Shown here: positions 45,608-54,608 of the stretch, piece by piece
How positions within the stretch are numbered: position 1 is the stretch's first letter
How the letters are laid out: every line of letters begins with the position of its first letter
Notes under the pieces: model-generated
Told to the model about the DNA's origin: nothing
Database searches by the model: none
What the model saw: the letters and a program-made list of their open reading frames with translations, nothing else
NCBI RefSeq assembly: GCF_034259105.1
Contig: NZ_CP139478.1
Location: 327,501 to 391,500 of the forward strand
Source of the DNA: Limosilactobacillus reuteri
GTDB lineage: Bacteria > Bacillota > Bacilli > Lactobacillales > Lactobacillaceae
DNA: 64,000 nucleotides
Direction of reading: 5' to 3'
Position numbers and translations under genes: made by a program

Positions 45608-45742
45608 ATGTCAATGATAGATTTCAATAATACAGAAATGGCAGTAACCGTTATCTTTACTTTAATAATAATGTTTGTAATATCCTTTGCAGTTAGTTTT
45701 TTATTTTGGCTGATTTATCACCAAAATATGAAAAAGGGATAA
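45608..45742 (+). CDS. Small membrane protein of the glycan cassette
   Basis: 44 aa from ATG 45608; GAGGAG lies about 9 nt upstream. One membrane helix (VTVIFTLIIMFVISFAVSFLFWLIY) between a short N-terminal tail and KKG. The glycosyltransferase gene starts 6 nt later. By position it could be an accessory subunit of the synthase, as PgaD/IcaD are for PgaC/IcaA, but there is no sequence evidence for that. Confidence 0.65.
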   Translation: MSMIDFNNTEMAVTVIFTLIIMFVISFAVSFLFWLIYHQNMKKG

Positions 45743-45748
45743 TTCTCG

Positions 45749-47050
45749 ATGCTAATCATAATTTTTACGCTTATTTGGGGGATCGCGCTGTTTATATTTT
45801 TGGTTTATTCATTGATTAGTCTGCTATTTCGGATGATTTCGTATCCTCGGGGCTTTTATCACTTTGCAGGAAATCAGCAACCAGCTAAAATTGACCGTAA
45901 TTTACAATATTATGTTATTGTTCCATGTTTTAATGAAGCAGCAGTTATTCAACGAACAATCAAATGTTTGTTGCGATTTAAGCAATTTGAAATAGTGGTA
46001 GTAGACGATGCTAGTAGTGACGATTCAGTTAGTAAGATCAAGCAGATTGCTAACTCACGGGTCCACCTCTTGCGACGGCATCTCCCTAATGCTCATACAG
46101 GCAAGGGGGATGTATTAAATTTTGCCCTAGATTATATTTGTCAGATCACTATCCGTCAGCAAGTTCCCTTTAAAAAGGTTATTATTGGCGTAGTGGATGC
46201 GGATGCTCAATTAGCTGATAATGCTCTGCAACGATTAAATGCCTATTTTTCCTCGCCAAGGACGAATATTACTCAGATGCGAGTTAAAATGTATCCGCAT
46301 TTTAAAAATTGGCTGCAGATTTTACAAGATATTGAGCTTTTTAGTATTAATCATATGGCCCAGATCATGCGAATGTATACTAAAACAGTTGGTTTGAGTG
46401 GAAATGGCCAGTTCTTCCGGCTTGCACCAATTATTGATAAAATTGGCCCACATCCATGGGGCAATGCGCTCTTAGATGATTACGAACTAACGATAAAAAT
46501 GATGCTGAAAAAATTGCATGTTGATTATATGACAGATACATATGTTTACCAGGAAGCGTTAACGTCCCCTAAAAGATTTGTTCGACAACGAAGCCGGTGG
46601 GTGCAAGGCGATTTAAATTGTCTTAAGTATCTTCCTCAAATTATTAAAAGCCGAGTTTTAAGCAGGACACAGAAACTTGGCATATATTATTTCCTGCTTC
46701 AACCATGGCTCAATTTTCTGGCGGATGTTGCGATTATCATTTTAACGACGATTACCCTTACTCACTGGCATAATCTTTATGGTCACTTGACTCTTATGAC
46801 CTTTTCATTAGTGATGGCTGGCTTGGTAGTTTTTTCGTTATTTTGGGGAATAATATTTGGGATATTTTACTATCGTGACTTAGCCCACTACCATGAACCA
46901 CCTTTAAAAAAGCATCAATTAGCCTTATTACCGCTTGGAATTTCCTATATGTATGTTATCTTATTTTTTAGTATTATAATGGCTTATTGGCGGTGGAGTT
47001 TTCACCAAAATTCGTGGATAAAAACGGAGCATGGGAAAAATGTTTCTTAA
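45749..47050 (+). CDS. Processive glycosyltransferase, family 2 (PgaC/IcaA/HAS-like)
   Basis: 433 aa. N-terminal membrane helix (IFTLIWGIALFIFLVYSLISLLF), a GT2 catalytic domain (YVIVPCFNEAAVIQRTIKC; VVVDDASSDDSV; IGVVDADAQLAD with the DxD; NALLDDYELTIKMM for the general base; RQRSRWVQGDL, the QxxRW motif of processive enzymes), then three or four C-terminal membrane helices. The layout is that of synthases that polymerise GlcNAc or related sugars and extrude the chain. The next gene makes UDP-ManNAc from UDP-GlcNAc. Confidence 0.88.
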   Translation: MLIIIFTLIWGIALFIFLVYSLISLLFRMISYPRGFYHFAGNQQPAKIDRNLQYYVIVPCFNEAAVIQRTIKCLLRFKQFEIVVVDDASSDDSVSKIKQIANSRVHLLRRHLPNAHTGKGDVLNFALDYICQITIRQQVPFKKVIIGVVDADAQLADNALQRLNAYFSSPRTNITQMRVKMYPHFKNWLQILQDIELFSINHMAQIMRMYTKTVGLSGNGQFFRLAPIIDKIGPHPWGNALLDDYELTIKMMLKKLHVDYMTDTYVYQEALTSPKRFVRQRSRWVQGDLNCLKYLPQIIKSRVLSRTQKLGIYYFLLQPWLNFLADVAIIILTTITLTHWHNLYGHLTLMTFSLVMAGLVVFSLFWGIIFGIFYYRDLAHYHEPPLKKHQLALLPLGISYMYVILFFSIIMAYWRWSFHQNSWIKTEHGKNVS

Positions 47051-47063
47051 GTAGCGGGGAGAT

Positions 47064-48188
47064 ATGATGAAGAAAATTAAAGTAATGACGGTATTTGGAA
47101 CTCGTCCAGAGGGAATCAAAATGGGCCCAGTAGTCAAGGCCTTGGAGCAAGATGATCGCTTTTCATCAGTAGTTGTTTCAACCGGTCAGCATGCTGAAAT
47201 GCTTCAACAGGTTTTAGCTGTTTTTAAAATAACCCCTGATTATGATTTGAAAATAATGCGTCCTGGACAAACATTAACGGAAATTACAATTGAAACGATG
47301 ACAAAGCTTGAACCGATTATTCAAAAAGAGCAACCAGATATTGTGCTAGTTCATGGCGATACTAGTTCAGCCTACGCATCAGCTTTGGTTGCCTTTTATA
47401 ATCGGGTTGCTATTGGTCATGTCGAAGCTGGTTTGCGAACATGGAATAAATATTCGCCTTATCCAGAAGAGATGAACCGGCAAATGATTGATGATCTTGC
47501 TGATTTATATTTTGCTCCCACTCAAACAAGTGCTAACAATCTCAAAATGGGAAATCATCAGCATGGGATTATAGTGACGGGAAATACTGCCATCGATGCT
47601 TTGCGGTATACAATTGACCATTCGTATCATCACCAAGTATTAGACGAAATTGATCCCGACAAGAAGGTTATTTTACTTACCATGCATAGGCAAGAAAATT
47701 GGGGTAAACCGATGGAAGAAACCTTTAAGGCGATTCAAGAGATTGTGGATCAACGGAATGATATTGACGTTATTTATCCGGTTCATCTGAATCCTAAAGT
47801 TCAAGCGGTTGCTAATAAAATTTTTGGAAACGATAATCATTTTCATTTGATTTCCCCATTAGATGTTGTTGATTTTCATAATATTATGAGTAAGTCTTTA
47901 CTTGTGATGAGTGATTCGGGTGGGGTTCAAGAGGAAGCACCAGCACTTCATAAACCAGTTCTAGTTTTGCGTGATACTACAGAGCGGCCGGAAGGAGTAA
48001 CTGCTGGAACTCTTAAGTTAATCGGTACGCAATTTAATAATGTAACGAAAGAGTTATCGTCACTATTAAATAGTCCTGAAGAATATAATAAGATGAGTGA
48101 GGCACAGAATCCTTATGGGGATGGGCATGCAAGCGAACGAATTGTAGATGCTATTGCTAAATGGGTAGCAACTCAAAAAGAATTATAA
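47064..48188 (+). CDS. wecB: UDP-N-acetylglucosamine 2-epimerase (non-hydrolysing)
   Basis: 374 aa. VMTVFGTRPEGIKMGPVVKAL at the N-terminus, VHGDTSSAYASALVAFYN, HVEAGLRTWNKYSPYPEEMNR, and LVMSDSGGVQEEAPALHKPVLVLRDTTERPE are hallmark segments. It interconverts UDP-GlcNAc and UDP-ManNAc for wall or surface polymers. Lies 13 nt after the GT2 gene and is cotranscribed with it. Confidence 0.95.
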   Translation: MMKKIKVMTVFGTRPEGIKMGPVVKALEQDDRFSSVVVSTGQHAEMLQQVLAVFKITPDYDLKIMRPGQTLTEITIETMTKLEPIIQKEQPDIVLVHGDTSSAYASALVAFYNRVAIGHVEAGLRTWNKYSPYPEEMNRQMIDDLADLYFAPTQTSANNLKMGNHQHGIIVTGNTAIDALRYTIDHSYHHQVLDEIDPDKKVILLTMHRQENWGKPMEETFKAIQEIVDQRNDIDVIYPVHLNPKVQAVANKIFGNDNHFHLISPLDVVDFHNIMSKSLLVMSDSGGVQEEAPALHKPVLVLRDTTERPEGVTAGTLKLIGTQFNNVTKELSSLLNSPEEYNKMSEAQNPYGDGHASERIVDAIAKWVATQKEL

Positions 48189-48229
48189 AAAGTCCCTTTA
48201 CAGAACTTCAGAGAATATGTTAAACTGTA

Positions 48230-48345
48230 ACAGTTGATTAAATATGACTCTGCCTAAGACTCAGGTGGCGAAAGCCTTAATCAAATGCCTGCCGAGGAAG
48301 AAATGAAAGTTCCTTCTCTATGTCTGCGGTCATAGGGATTTTTTT
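48230..48345 (+). promoter_or_regulatory. Ribosomal protein L10 leader
   Basis: The leader of rplJ has the form of the Firmicute L10 leader: TTGATTAA (48234-48241) pairs with TTAATCAA (48278-48285) around the conserved-looking TGCCTAAGACTCAGGTGGCG, then CCGAGGAAG..., and finally CTATG / CATAG followed by GGATTTTTTT (about 48318-48345), a probable regulated terminator. L10(L12)4 is expected to bind it and repress its own operon. Confidence 0.78.
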
Positions 48346-48385
48346 ATAAATCCGATCAAAAAAACATTGCAGGAGGTGAAAATTC

Positions 48386-48886
48386 ATGAGTGAAGCAGCT
48401 ATTGCTAAGAAAGCTGAAATCGTTAAGCAAACTACTGATATGCTTAACGCAGCTCAAAGTGCTATCGTTGTAGATTACCGTGGTTTAACTGTTGCGGAAG
48501 TTACTGACTTACGTAAGCAACTTCGTGATGCTGGTATCCAAATGTCAGTTATCAAGAACAAGATTCTTGATCGTGCTGTTGAAGGTACTGACTACGAAGA
48601 TCTTCGTTCTACTTTTGTTGGACCAACTGCTGTTGCCTTCTCTGACGAAGACCCAATTGCTCCAGCTAAGATCTTGAAGAAGTTCGCTGATGACCACGAC
48701 GCTCTTGAAATCAAGGGTGGTTTCATCGAAAAGAGTGTTAAGACTCTTGACGAAATCAACGAATACGCAAATATGCCAGGTCGCGAAGAACTGTTGTCAA
48801 TGCTTGCATCTGCATTGCAAGATCCAATGCGGAAGATTGCTCGCGCAGTCAAGGCTATTGCCGACAAGGAAGACGAAGCCGCATAA
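48386..48886 (+). CDS. rplJ: 50S ribosomal protein L10
   Basis: 166 aa; CAGGAGGTG before ATG 48386. [21 protein letters not shown] and [18 protein letters not shown], then the C-terminal helix that binds L7/L12. Stalk base protein. Preceded by its leader; rplL follows after 62 nt. Confidence 0.97.
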   Translation: MSEAAIAKKAEIVKQTTDMLNAAQSAIVVDYRGLTVAEVTDLRKQLRDAGIQMSVIKNKILDRAVEGTDYEDLRSTFVGPTAVAFSDEDPIAPAKILKKFADDHDALEIKGGFIEKSVKTLDEINEYANMPGREELLSMLASALQDPMRKIARAVKAIADKEDEAA

Positions 48887-48948
48887 TTGCCGTATATCAA
48901 TACAATATAAAATTAAAATTAATTACCTAAATATTGGAGGAAATAAAC

Positions 48949-49314
48949 ATGGCTTTTGATAAGGATGCTATCATTGCTTCATTAAAGGAAGCATCAATCT
49001 CTGACCTTAACGACTTAGTTAAGGCTATCGAAGAAGAATTCGACGTTTCTGCTGCTGCTCCAGTTGCAGTTGCAGGTGCTGCTGGTGGCGACGCTGCTGC
49101 TAAGGACAGCTTCACTGTAGAATTAACTGAACCAGGTTCAGCTAAGGTTAAGGTTATTAAGGCTGTTAAAGACATTACTGGTCTTGGTCTTAAGGACGCT
49201 AAGGACCTTGTTGATGGCGCTCCATCAGCTATCAAGGAAGACGTTAAGGAAGACGAAGCTAACGACATCAAGGAAAAACTTGAAGCCGCTGGTGCTACTG
49301 TTACCCTTAAGTAG
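48949..49314 (+). CDS. rplL: 50S ribosomal protein L7/L12
   Basis: 121 aa from ATG 48949, with TTGGAGGAAAT upstream. N-terminal dimerisation part ([20 protein letters not shown]), Ala-rich hinge, C-terminal domain with [20 protein letters not shown] and [11 protein letters not shown]. Translation-factor binding stalk. Followed by a terminator; the ISL3 compound element starts 22 nt beyond it. Confidence 0.98.
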   Translation: MAFDKDAIIASLKEASISDLNDLVKAIEEEFDVSAAAPVAVAGAAGGDAAAKDSFTVELTEPGSAKVKVIKAVKDITGLGLKDAKDLVDGAPSAIKEDVKEDEANDIKEKLEAAGATVTLK

Positions 49315-49330
49315 TCTTAAATTATTAAAT

Positions 49331-49372
49331 AAAAAAGAGTTACGAGAAGCAATTTTTCGTAACTCTTTTTTG
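49331..49372 (+). terminator. Rho-independent terminator after rplL
   Basis: AAAAAAGAGTTACGA pairs with TCGTAACTCTTTTTT around loop GAAGCAATTTT. Strong, and able to act on both strands. Confidence 0.92.
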
Positions 49373-49437
49373 TTTGGGATCCCATATAAGATAGGCTCTT
49401 CGTCAAGAAGTACTGATGAGAAAATAAAATAATTTTA

Positions 49438-49480
49438 CTAAGCAGCTTGTGCCTGGACTTTGGCATGAGCTGTTTGTTTA
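49438..49480 (-). pseudogene. ISL3 transposase, C-terminal tail (third fragment)
   Basis: The last 13 codons and stop of the disrupted transposase, reading NKQTAHAKVQAQA on the minus strand. Cut off from the rest by the group II intron. In the intact copy the same residues follow NWR at 16490-16539. Confidence 0.85.
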
Positions 49481-51390
49481 GTGCGCCCGGCATGGGTATT
49501 AGCTAGGTGGTGAAAGTCCGCTATGGGCCGTAGTAGTCGGAACCATGAGCTGAGGACAAGGGTGTCCACCGTGAGGTGGAATCTGAAGGAAGTCTAAGGC
49601 AAAGTACTGCATCGATGAACAAGAAGTAGCTATAAGGCTGGAATTAACTGGATAAGGCTGCTAGACAAGTTGAAGTCCAATACTACTCGAAGTTGGTCTC
49701 AGTAAAGTTAACGATGACATGGTACGAAAGCTAATATTCTTACCCGGGGAGATCTGGCCTACACGTTTCCGACAAGAGGAATAAGTTTAATTTCCACAGA
49801 AACAAGCGGTGCAGTGATGCAGTGTTGAGTAAGCCAGAAGTCAGCCGAGGTCATAGTAGTTTGAATAATCAGATGAAGGACTGAACGACAATAACTTGTA
49901 ACTTATATCGGAGGTGTAATCAGGTGCGACAATCGCAGAAAACAGAACAACAAGCTGACCGCTTGTCGAGGATAGGTTTGGAAAACCGAAAGTACACAAG
50001 GGCGCGTAGTACCGGTTATGGTGAAGGTAAAGGTATGAGTGTCACTATCCAAGACCTGGTCTTGGATCGCAATAACCTTAATCAGGCTTATTTGCGAGTT
50101 AAGAGAAATAAAGGAGCAGCAGGCGTTGACGATATGACAGTCAATGACCTTCTGCCATATCTCAGAGAAAATAAGACGGAACTGATCGCTAGTTTGCGTG
50201 AGGGTAAGTATAAACCAGCTCCAGTCAAACGGGTAGAAATTCCGAAGCCTAATGGTGGAGTAAGAAGACTTGGAATACCAACGGTGGTGGACCGAATGGT
50301 TCAACAAGCTGTAGCCCAAATTCTTACGCCTATCTTTGAGCGTATTTTCTCTGATAATAGCTTTGGCTTCCGTCCCCACCGTGGGGCCCATGACGCTATT
50401 TCAAAAGTAGTAGATCTTTATAATCAAGGTTATCGAAGAGTTGTCGACTTAGACCTAAAAGCCTATTTTGATAACGTTAATCATGACTTGATGATTAAGT
50501 ATCTCCAACAATATATTGATGACCCATGGACACTAAGACTCATTCGTAAGTTTCTAACTAGCGGAGTCTTAGACCATGGGCTTTTCGCTAAGAGTGAAAA
50601 AGGAACCCCACAAGGAGGGCCATTGTCACCACTACTGGCGAACATCTATCTAAATGAGTTGGACGAAGAGTTGACTAGACGTGGTCACCACTTTGTGCGC
50701 TATGCGGATGATTGTAACATCTATGTTAAAAGTCAACGAGCCGGAGAACGAGTAATGCGAAGCATTACCCAGTTTCTAGAAAAGCGCTTGAAAGTTAAAG
50801 TGAACCCAGATAAAACCAAAGTCGGTAGCCCGCTACGGTTGAAGTTTCTTGGCTTTTCGTTGGGTGTAGACCACAATGGGGCCTACGCCCGTCCAGCTAA
50901 GCAATCGCAACAACGAGTAAAGAAAGCACTGAAGTTATTAACTAAACGTAATCGTGGAATATCTCTGACAAGAATGTTTGAAGAAATTCATCGAAAAATG
51001 CGTGGGTGGCTTCAGTACTACTCAATTGGGAAACTAACTAACTTTATTCAACGCCTTGACAAGTGGTTGAGGGTCCGAATAAGGCAGTATATTTGGAAGC
51101 AATGGAAAAAGTTTAAAACTAAGGTAACTAACTTACAGAAGTTGGGGCTGCCCCAGCATGATGCATATGTCTTCGCTAGTACCCGAAAGGGCTACTGGCG
51201 AACTGCACATAGTAAGACCTTGAGCTATTCTCTAACTAATAGAAAACTGGAACAACTCGGACTTATGAATATGTCCAAGACGCTCCAGTCAATTCAATGT
51301 GATTAAGTTGTCGAACCGCCGTATACGGAACCGTACGTACGGTGGTGTGAGAGGTCGATAATTGAACTAATCAATTATCTCCTACTCGAT
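49481..51390 (+). mobile_element. Group II intron, copy 2 (probably class IIC)
   Basis: 1910 bp, the same length as copy 1 and, by eye, different at four bases (for example GGCTGG for GGCTGA at 49640 and GAGGGT for GAGGGC at 50205). It interrupts the ISL3 transposase gene but in the opposite direction, so it cannot be spliced from transposase mRNA. The DNA just upstream (49441-49473) folds as AGCAGCTTGTGCC / GGCATGAGCTGTT followed by TGTTTA: a terminator-like stem-loop made by the end of the transposase gene read backwards. The intron starts directly behind it. Confidence 0.95.
49924..51306 (+). CDS. ltrA: Group II intron reverse transcriptase/maturase, copy 2
   Basis: 460 aa, identical in sequence to the protein at 2324-3706: RT motifs with YADD at 260-263, maturase domain, no endonuclease domain. 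GTG start with GGAGGTG 7 nt upstream. The silent differences between the copies and the intact frame show recent duplication by retrohoming, or continuing conversion between the copies. Confidence 0.95.
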   Translation: MRQSQKTEQQADRLSRIGLENRKYTRARSTGYGEGKGMSVTIQDLVLDRNNLNQAYLRVKRNKGAAGVDDMTVNDLLPYLRENKTELIASLREGKYKPAPVKRVEIPKPNGGVRRLGIPTVVDRMVQQAVAQILTPIFERIFSDNSFGFRPHRGAHDAISKVVDLYNQGYRRVVDLDLKAYFDNVNHDLMIKYLQQYIDDPWTLRLIRKFLTSGVLDHGLFAKSEKGTPQGGPLSPLLANIYLNELDEELTRRGHHFVRYADDCNIYVKSQRAGERVMRSITQFLEKRLKVKVNPDKTKVGSPLRLKFLGFSLGVDHNGAYARPAKQSQQRVKKALKLLTKRNRGISLTRMFEEIHRKMRGWLQYYSIGKLTNFIQRLDKWLRVRIRQYIWKQWKKFKTKVTNLQKLGLPQHDAYVFASTRKGYWRTAHSKTLSYSLTNRKLEQLGLMNMSKTLQSIQCD

Positions 51391-52311
51391 TTTCTCCAGT
51401 TTATTGCAATGTAGGTATTTGGTAATGCAAGGAGGATTCTAATTCGGAAATTAAAGAAATTACGAAAGCCATAAGTAGTTCGTTTAATAACTTTAATTTT
51501 ATTGTTAGTTCCTTCAACGGGACCATTTGTATAGGTATCATATTTAAAACTATTGTAAATTTCTTGTTTATGGCTGCGAAGAGTATGCTGAACTTTTTGC
51601 AGTGCTTGGGGAAGCTGCGTCCATTTAATCGCGAGTAAGTTTTTTAATTCTTTCTTGCTACGATGAGCAATCACCAGAATTAAGTTTTGATAGTATTCAT
51701 AAGCCCTTTTTAGTTCATTATCAAAGCTTAGAAGACGATGAATGACTTCCACATCGGTTAATTGAGCGTAACTAAAGTTACGCCTTGACCAATAATTATC
51801 ATATTTAAGCTCATTAGCAGGCGTTAGGAGTAATTTCCAAAAGTGCTTAAGTGCACGCCATTTATGAGTGCCAGCACCGGCACGATTCATTACTTGGATC
51901 CTAATTTTGTTAAATGCACGATATGCTTGAGCAACAATATGAAAATGATCAGCGATAATTAAAGCGTGGGGGAAAAGCTCATGAATCAAATGGCGGTAAG
52001 GAGTGTACAAGTCAACCGTTACTGTTTGAACTGCTAAGCGTGCTGAACGGTCATATCGAAGAAAGTATTTTCGCAGATAGCTATTTTTACGTGACAAGAT
52101 AATATCAAGCGTCCGCTTATTTTCAATATTCATTAGAATCATACTCATTCCGCTGGGGGCAAAGCGACCAGACTTGAAATCATCAAAGGCAATATGGCGA
52201 GGTAACCAATGATAGTTAGGCTTAAAAAACTGATCAAGATTTGTAATGACTCGTCTAATTGTCCAGTCAGAGACATTTAATTCTTTGGCTAAATCACTTT
52301 GTGATTCGTTT
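51391..52311 (-). pseudogene. ISL3 transposase, middle fragment
   Basis: About 306 codons of the transposase on the minus strand, from KNESQSDLAKELNVSDW to the intron junction after NWR. It contains the catalytic part (AFDDFKSGRFAPSGM, NGPVEGTNNKIKVIKR) but lacks the N-terminal zinc part and the C-terminal tail. Bounded by the IS21 element (52312) and the group II intron (51390). The last 4 bp are the target duplication. Confidence 0.9.
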
Positions 52312-52541
52312 TGTATATTGCAAAATAAAAGTACACAATTATGCAACGTAATAGTACATAGTTGTGTAATGAAAAAGGCCATTGTCTAACAGCCCGCTTT
52401 CCTCTAAAGTTAGTTTTGCGACAATCAAAACTTTGGAGGTAGAAAGGTATGTTAGCAATGACCGATATTAATACTATCAGGAATTTAAGAAATAATCACG
52501 ATCAGTCTATTGAATCTATTCGAAAGTCTTTAAACGTCGTT

Positions 52542-53603
52542 TGTAAAATTAAGTTAGAAAAAGTAAAAAGCCATTTGTGATAGACTTTTGAATATCCCTA
52601 ATCAAAAGAAAGGCAATCACAAATGACCTATAAACATCTTACCACACGTGAATTAACTCTCATAGCTGATTTTTGGTATCAAGGTACTAAAGCTTATCGG
52701 ACTGCTAAATTACTTCAGCGTAGTCAAGAAACCATCTATCGTGTTTATCGTTTCCTCAACGACGGTAAAACCATCGACCAATATCTTCAGACTTATCAGC
52801 GACATAAGCGTCGTTGTGGTCGGAAGCAGACCCAACTGCCAACTATCGAAGTTAACTATATCCATGCGCAAATCAAGGCAGGTTGGACTCCTGATACTAT
52901 TATTGGTCGTCATGAACACCCAATTAGCTGCAGTATGCGCACCCTTTATCGCATGTTTGCCCGCAATCAGTATGGCTTTTCCGTTAAACAGCTACCGATG
53001 AAAGGAAAACGCCATCCCAATGGCTATGTGGAACATCGTGGTAAAGCTGGCCAATTAGGATGCAGTATCTATCAACGATATCGTGATTTTCCGCATTACC
53101 AACATGAATTTGGGCACTTTGAAGCTGATACAGTTCAAGGTAAAGCTCACCGCGGAGCGGTAATGACGCTAGTAGAGCGACAATCCAAAGTAATGATTGT
53201 CCTTAATATTCATCATAAAACAGACGAAGCAGTGAATTGTCAGCTTGATCAATGGCTCGCTAAACTGCCACGTCACTTTGTTAAATCAATTACTTTTGAT
53301 AACGGGAAAGAATTTGCTGGATGGCGAGAAATAGCCAATAAGTATGATCTTCACACCTATTTTGCGGAAGTCGGTGCTCCCAATCAACGAGGGTTAAACG
53401 AAAATAATAACGGCCTCTTGCGTCGTGATGGTCTTAGTAAAAAGCTAGATTTTCGCGATTTACCAGACGAACTAGTCACTCAGCTAATGCATCGTCGCAA
53501 CAATATCCCACGAAAATCTCTTAATTATCGTACACCATTAGAAGTATTCTTGAGTCATGTCACAGAAGAACAACTTTCACCTTTTTTCTAATTTAAATTG
53601 ACA
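52542..53603 (+). mobile_element. IS30-family element within istA
   Basis: 1062 bp. Starts TGTAAAATTAAGTTAGAAA, and the right end reversed reads TGTCAATTTAAATTAGAAA, the same terminal repeats as the IS30 at 3873-4931. A 2-bp TT duplication (52540-52541, 53604-53605), the usual size for IS30, restores the istA frame when removed. Confidence 0.93.
52623..53591 (+). CDS. IS30-family transposase
   Basis: 322 aa, ATG 52623 after AAAGGCAATCACA. HTH part LTTRELTLIADFWYQGTKAYRTAKLL, DDE residues in GHFEADTVQG, ITFDNGKEFAG and QRGLNENNNGLLRR. Closely related to the transposase at 3885-4850 in its catalytic half, less so at the N-terminus, and encoded in more AT-rich codons. Intact, so this element may be able to mobilise itself and perhaps its relative. 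Confidence 0.95.
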   Translation: MTYKHLTTRELTLIADFWYQGTKAYRTAKLLQRSQETIYRVYRFLNDGKTIDQYLQTYQRHKRRCGRKQTQLPTIEVNYIHAQIKAGWTPDTIIGRHEHPISCSMRTLYRMFARNQYGFSVKQLPMKGKRHPNGYVEHRGKAGQLGCSIYQRYRDFPHYQHEFGHFEADTVQGKAHRGAVMTLVERQSKVMIVLNIHHKTDEAVNCQLDQWLAKLPRHFVKSITFDNGKEFAGWREIANKYDLHTYFAEVGAPNQRGLNENNNGLLRRDGLSKKLDFRDLPDELVTQLMHRRNNIPRKSLNYRTPLEVFLSHVTEEQLSPFF

Positions 53604-54608
53604 TTTCAGGAAATATTAATTGGCGAACGGCAAAGAAATATGCAGATAAAGACTTTGTTCCTAAGATAAATCTTCATAAAAGATCAGGCATGATGTATGA
53701 GGAAAAATGGGGAGATATCGTTGACCTTTGGCTAACTGAAGATTTTAAGCTGCCAAAAAAGAAACGCCGTACAAATAAGCAGTTCTTTAATGACCTAGTT
53801 AAATTAGGATTTCCAGGATCTTATCGAACTGTTTGCAATTTTGTACAAGAATGGAAGGCTACACATACTGATAAAGGAGAAGTAAAAGATTTAGGATACG
53901 AAAGATTAGAAAATCCTGCGGGTGAGGCACAATTAGACTTTGGAACAATGGAAGTAGAAAAAGATGGATCTTTTGTAGATATTAAAGTACTAGTAATGAC
54001 CTTTCCTTTCAGTAATCGTGCCTTTAGTATTGCATTACCGGCAGAAAATCAGGAATGTTTATTAGAAGGGATTAAACAGATTTTGCAGCAAATCAATGGA
54101 GTCCCTACTGTTATACGAATTGATAATATGTCTACTGCGGTTGTAAGTAGCAAAACTAGATATGAAAAAGCTCGTTTGACAAAGGAATTTCAGTCATTTG
54201 CTTTGCATTATGGATTTAAGGTTCAAACATGTAATCCACGAAGTGGATATGAGAAAGGAAGCGTTGAAAATAAAGTTGGTTATGTTAGGTACAACTTCTT
54301 TTCAACCAGCCCAAGGCTAATCAGTTTTAAAAATCTGAACCAACGATTAGCGGATAAATTAAGAGACGATTCACAACGAATACATTATGAAAAGAATCAA
54401 AAGATTAGTGACTTATGGCAAGAAGAACAAGAATCGCTTTTGAAAATGCCGGATATAGATTATCCAGTTTTTAAGCAGCTTGAAGTTAGTCCAAATAGAT
54501 ATAACGAAGTAATAATTGATAAAACTAAGATCCATATTCCAATGGCTAAAACGATGCTTTCATTAACGGTACTGTGCCCTGTCAAGTTTACACATTAAAT
54601 AATAAAAA

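Noticed and set aside
51375..52382. Single 335-codon frame on the minus strand
   Set aside because: It is a chance fusion: its start is in the IS21 end and its finish in the group II intron. Only 51391-52311 is transposase.
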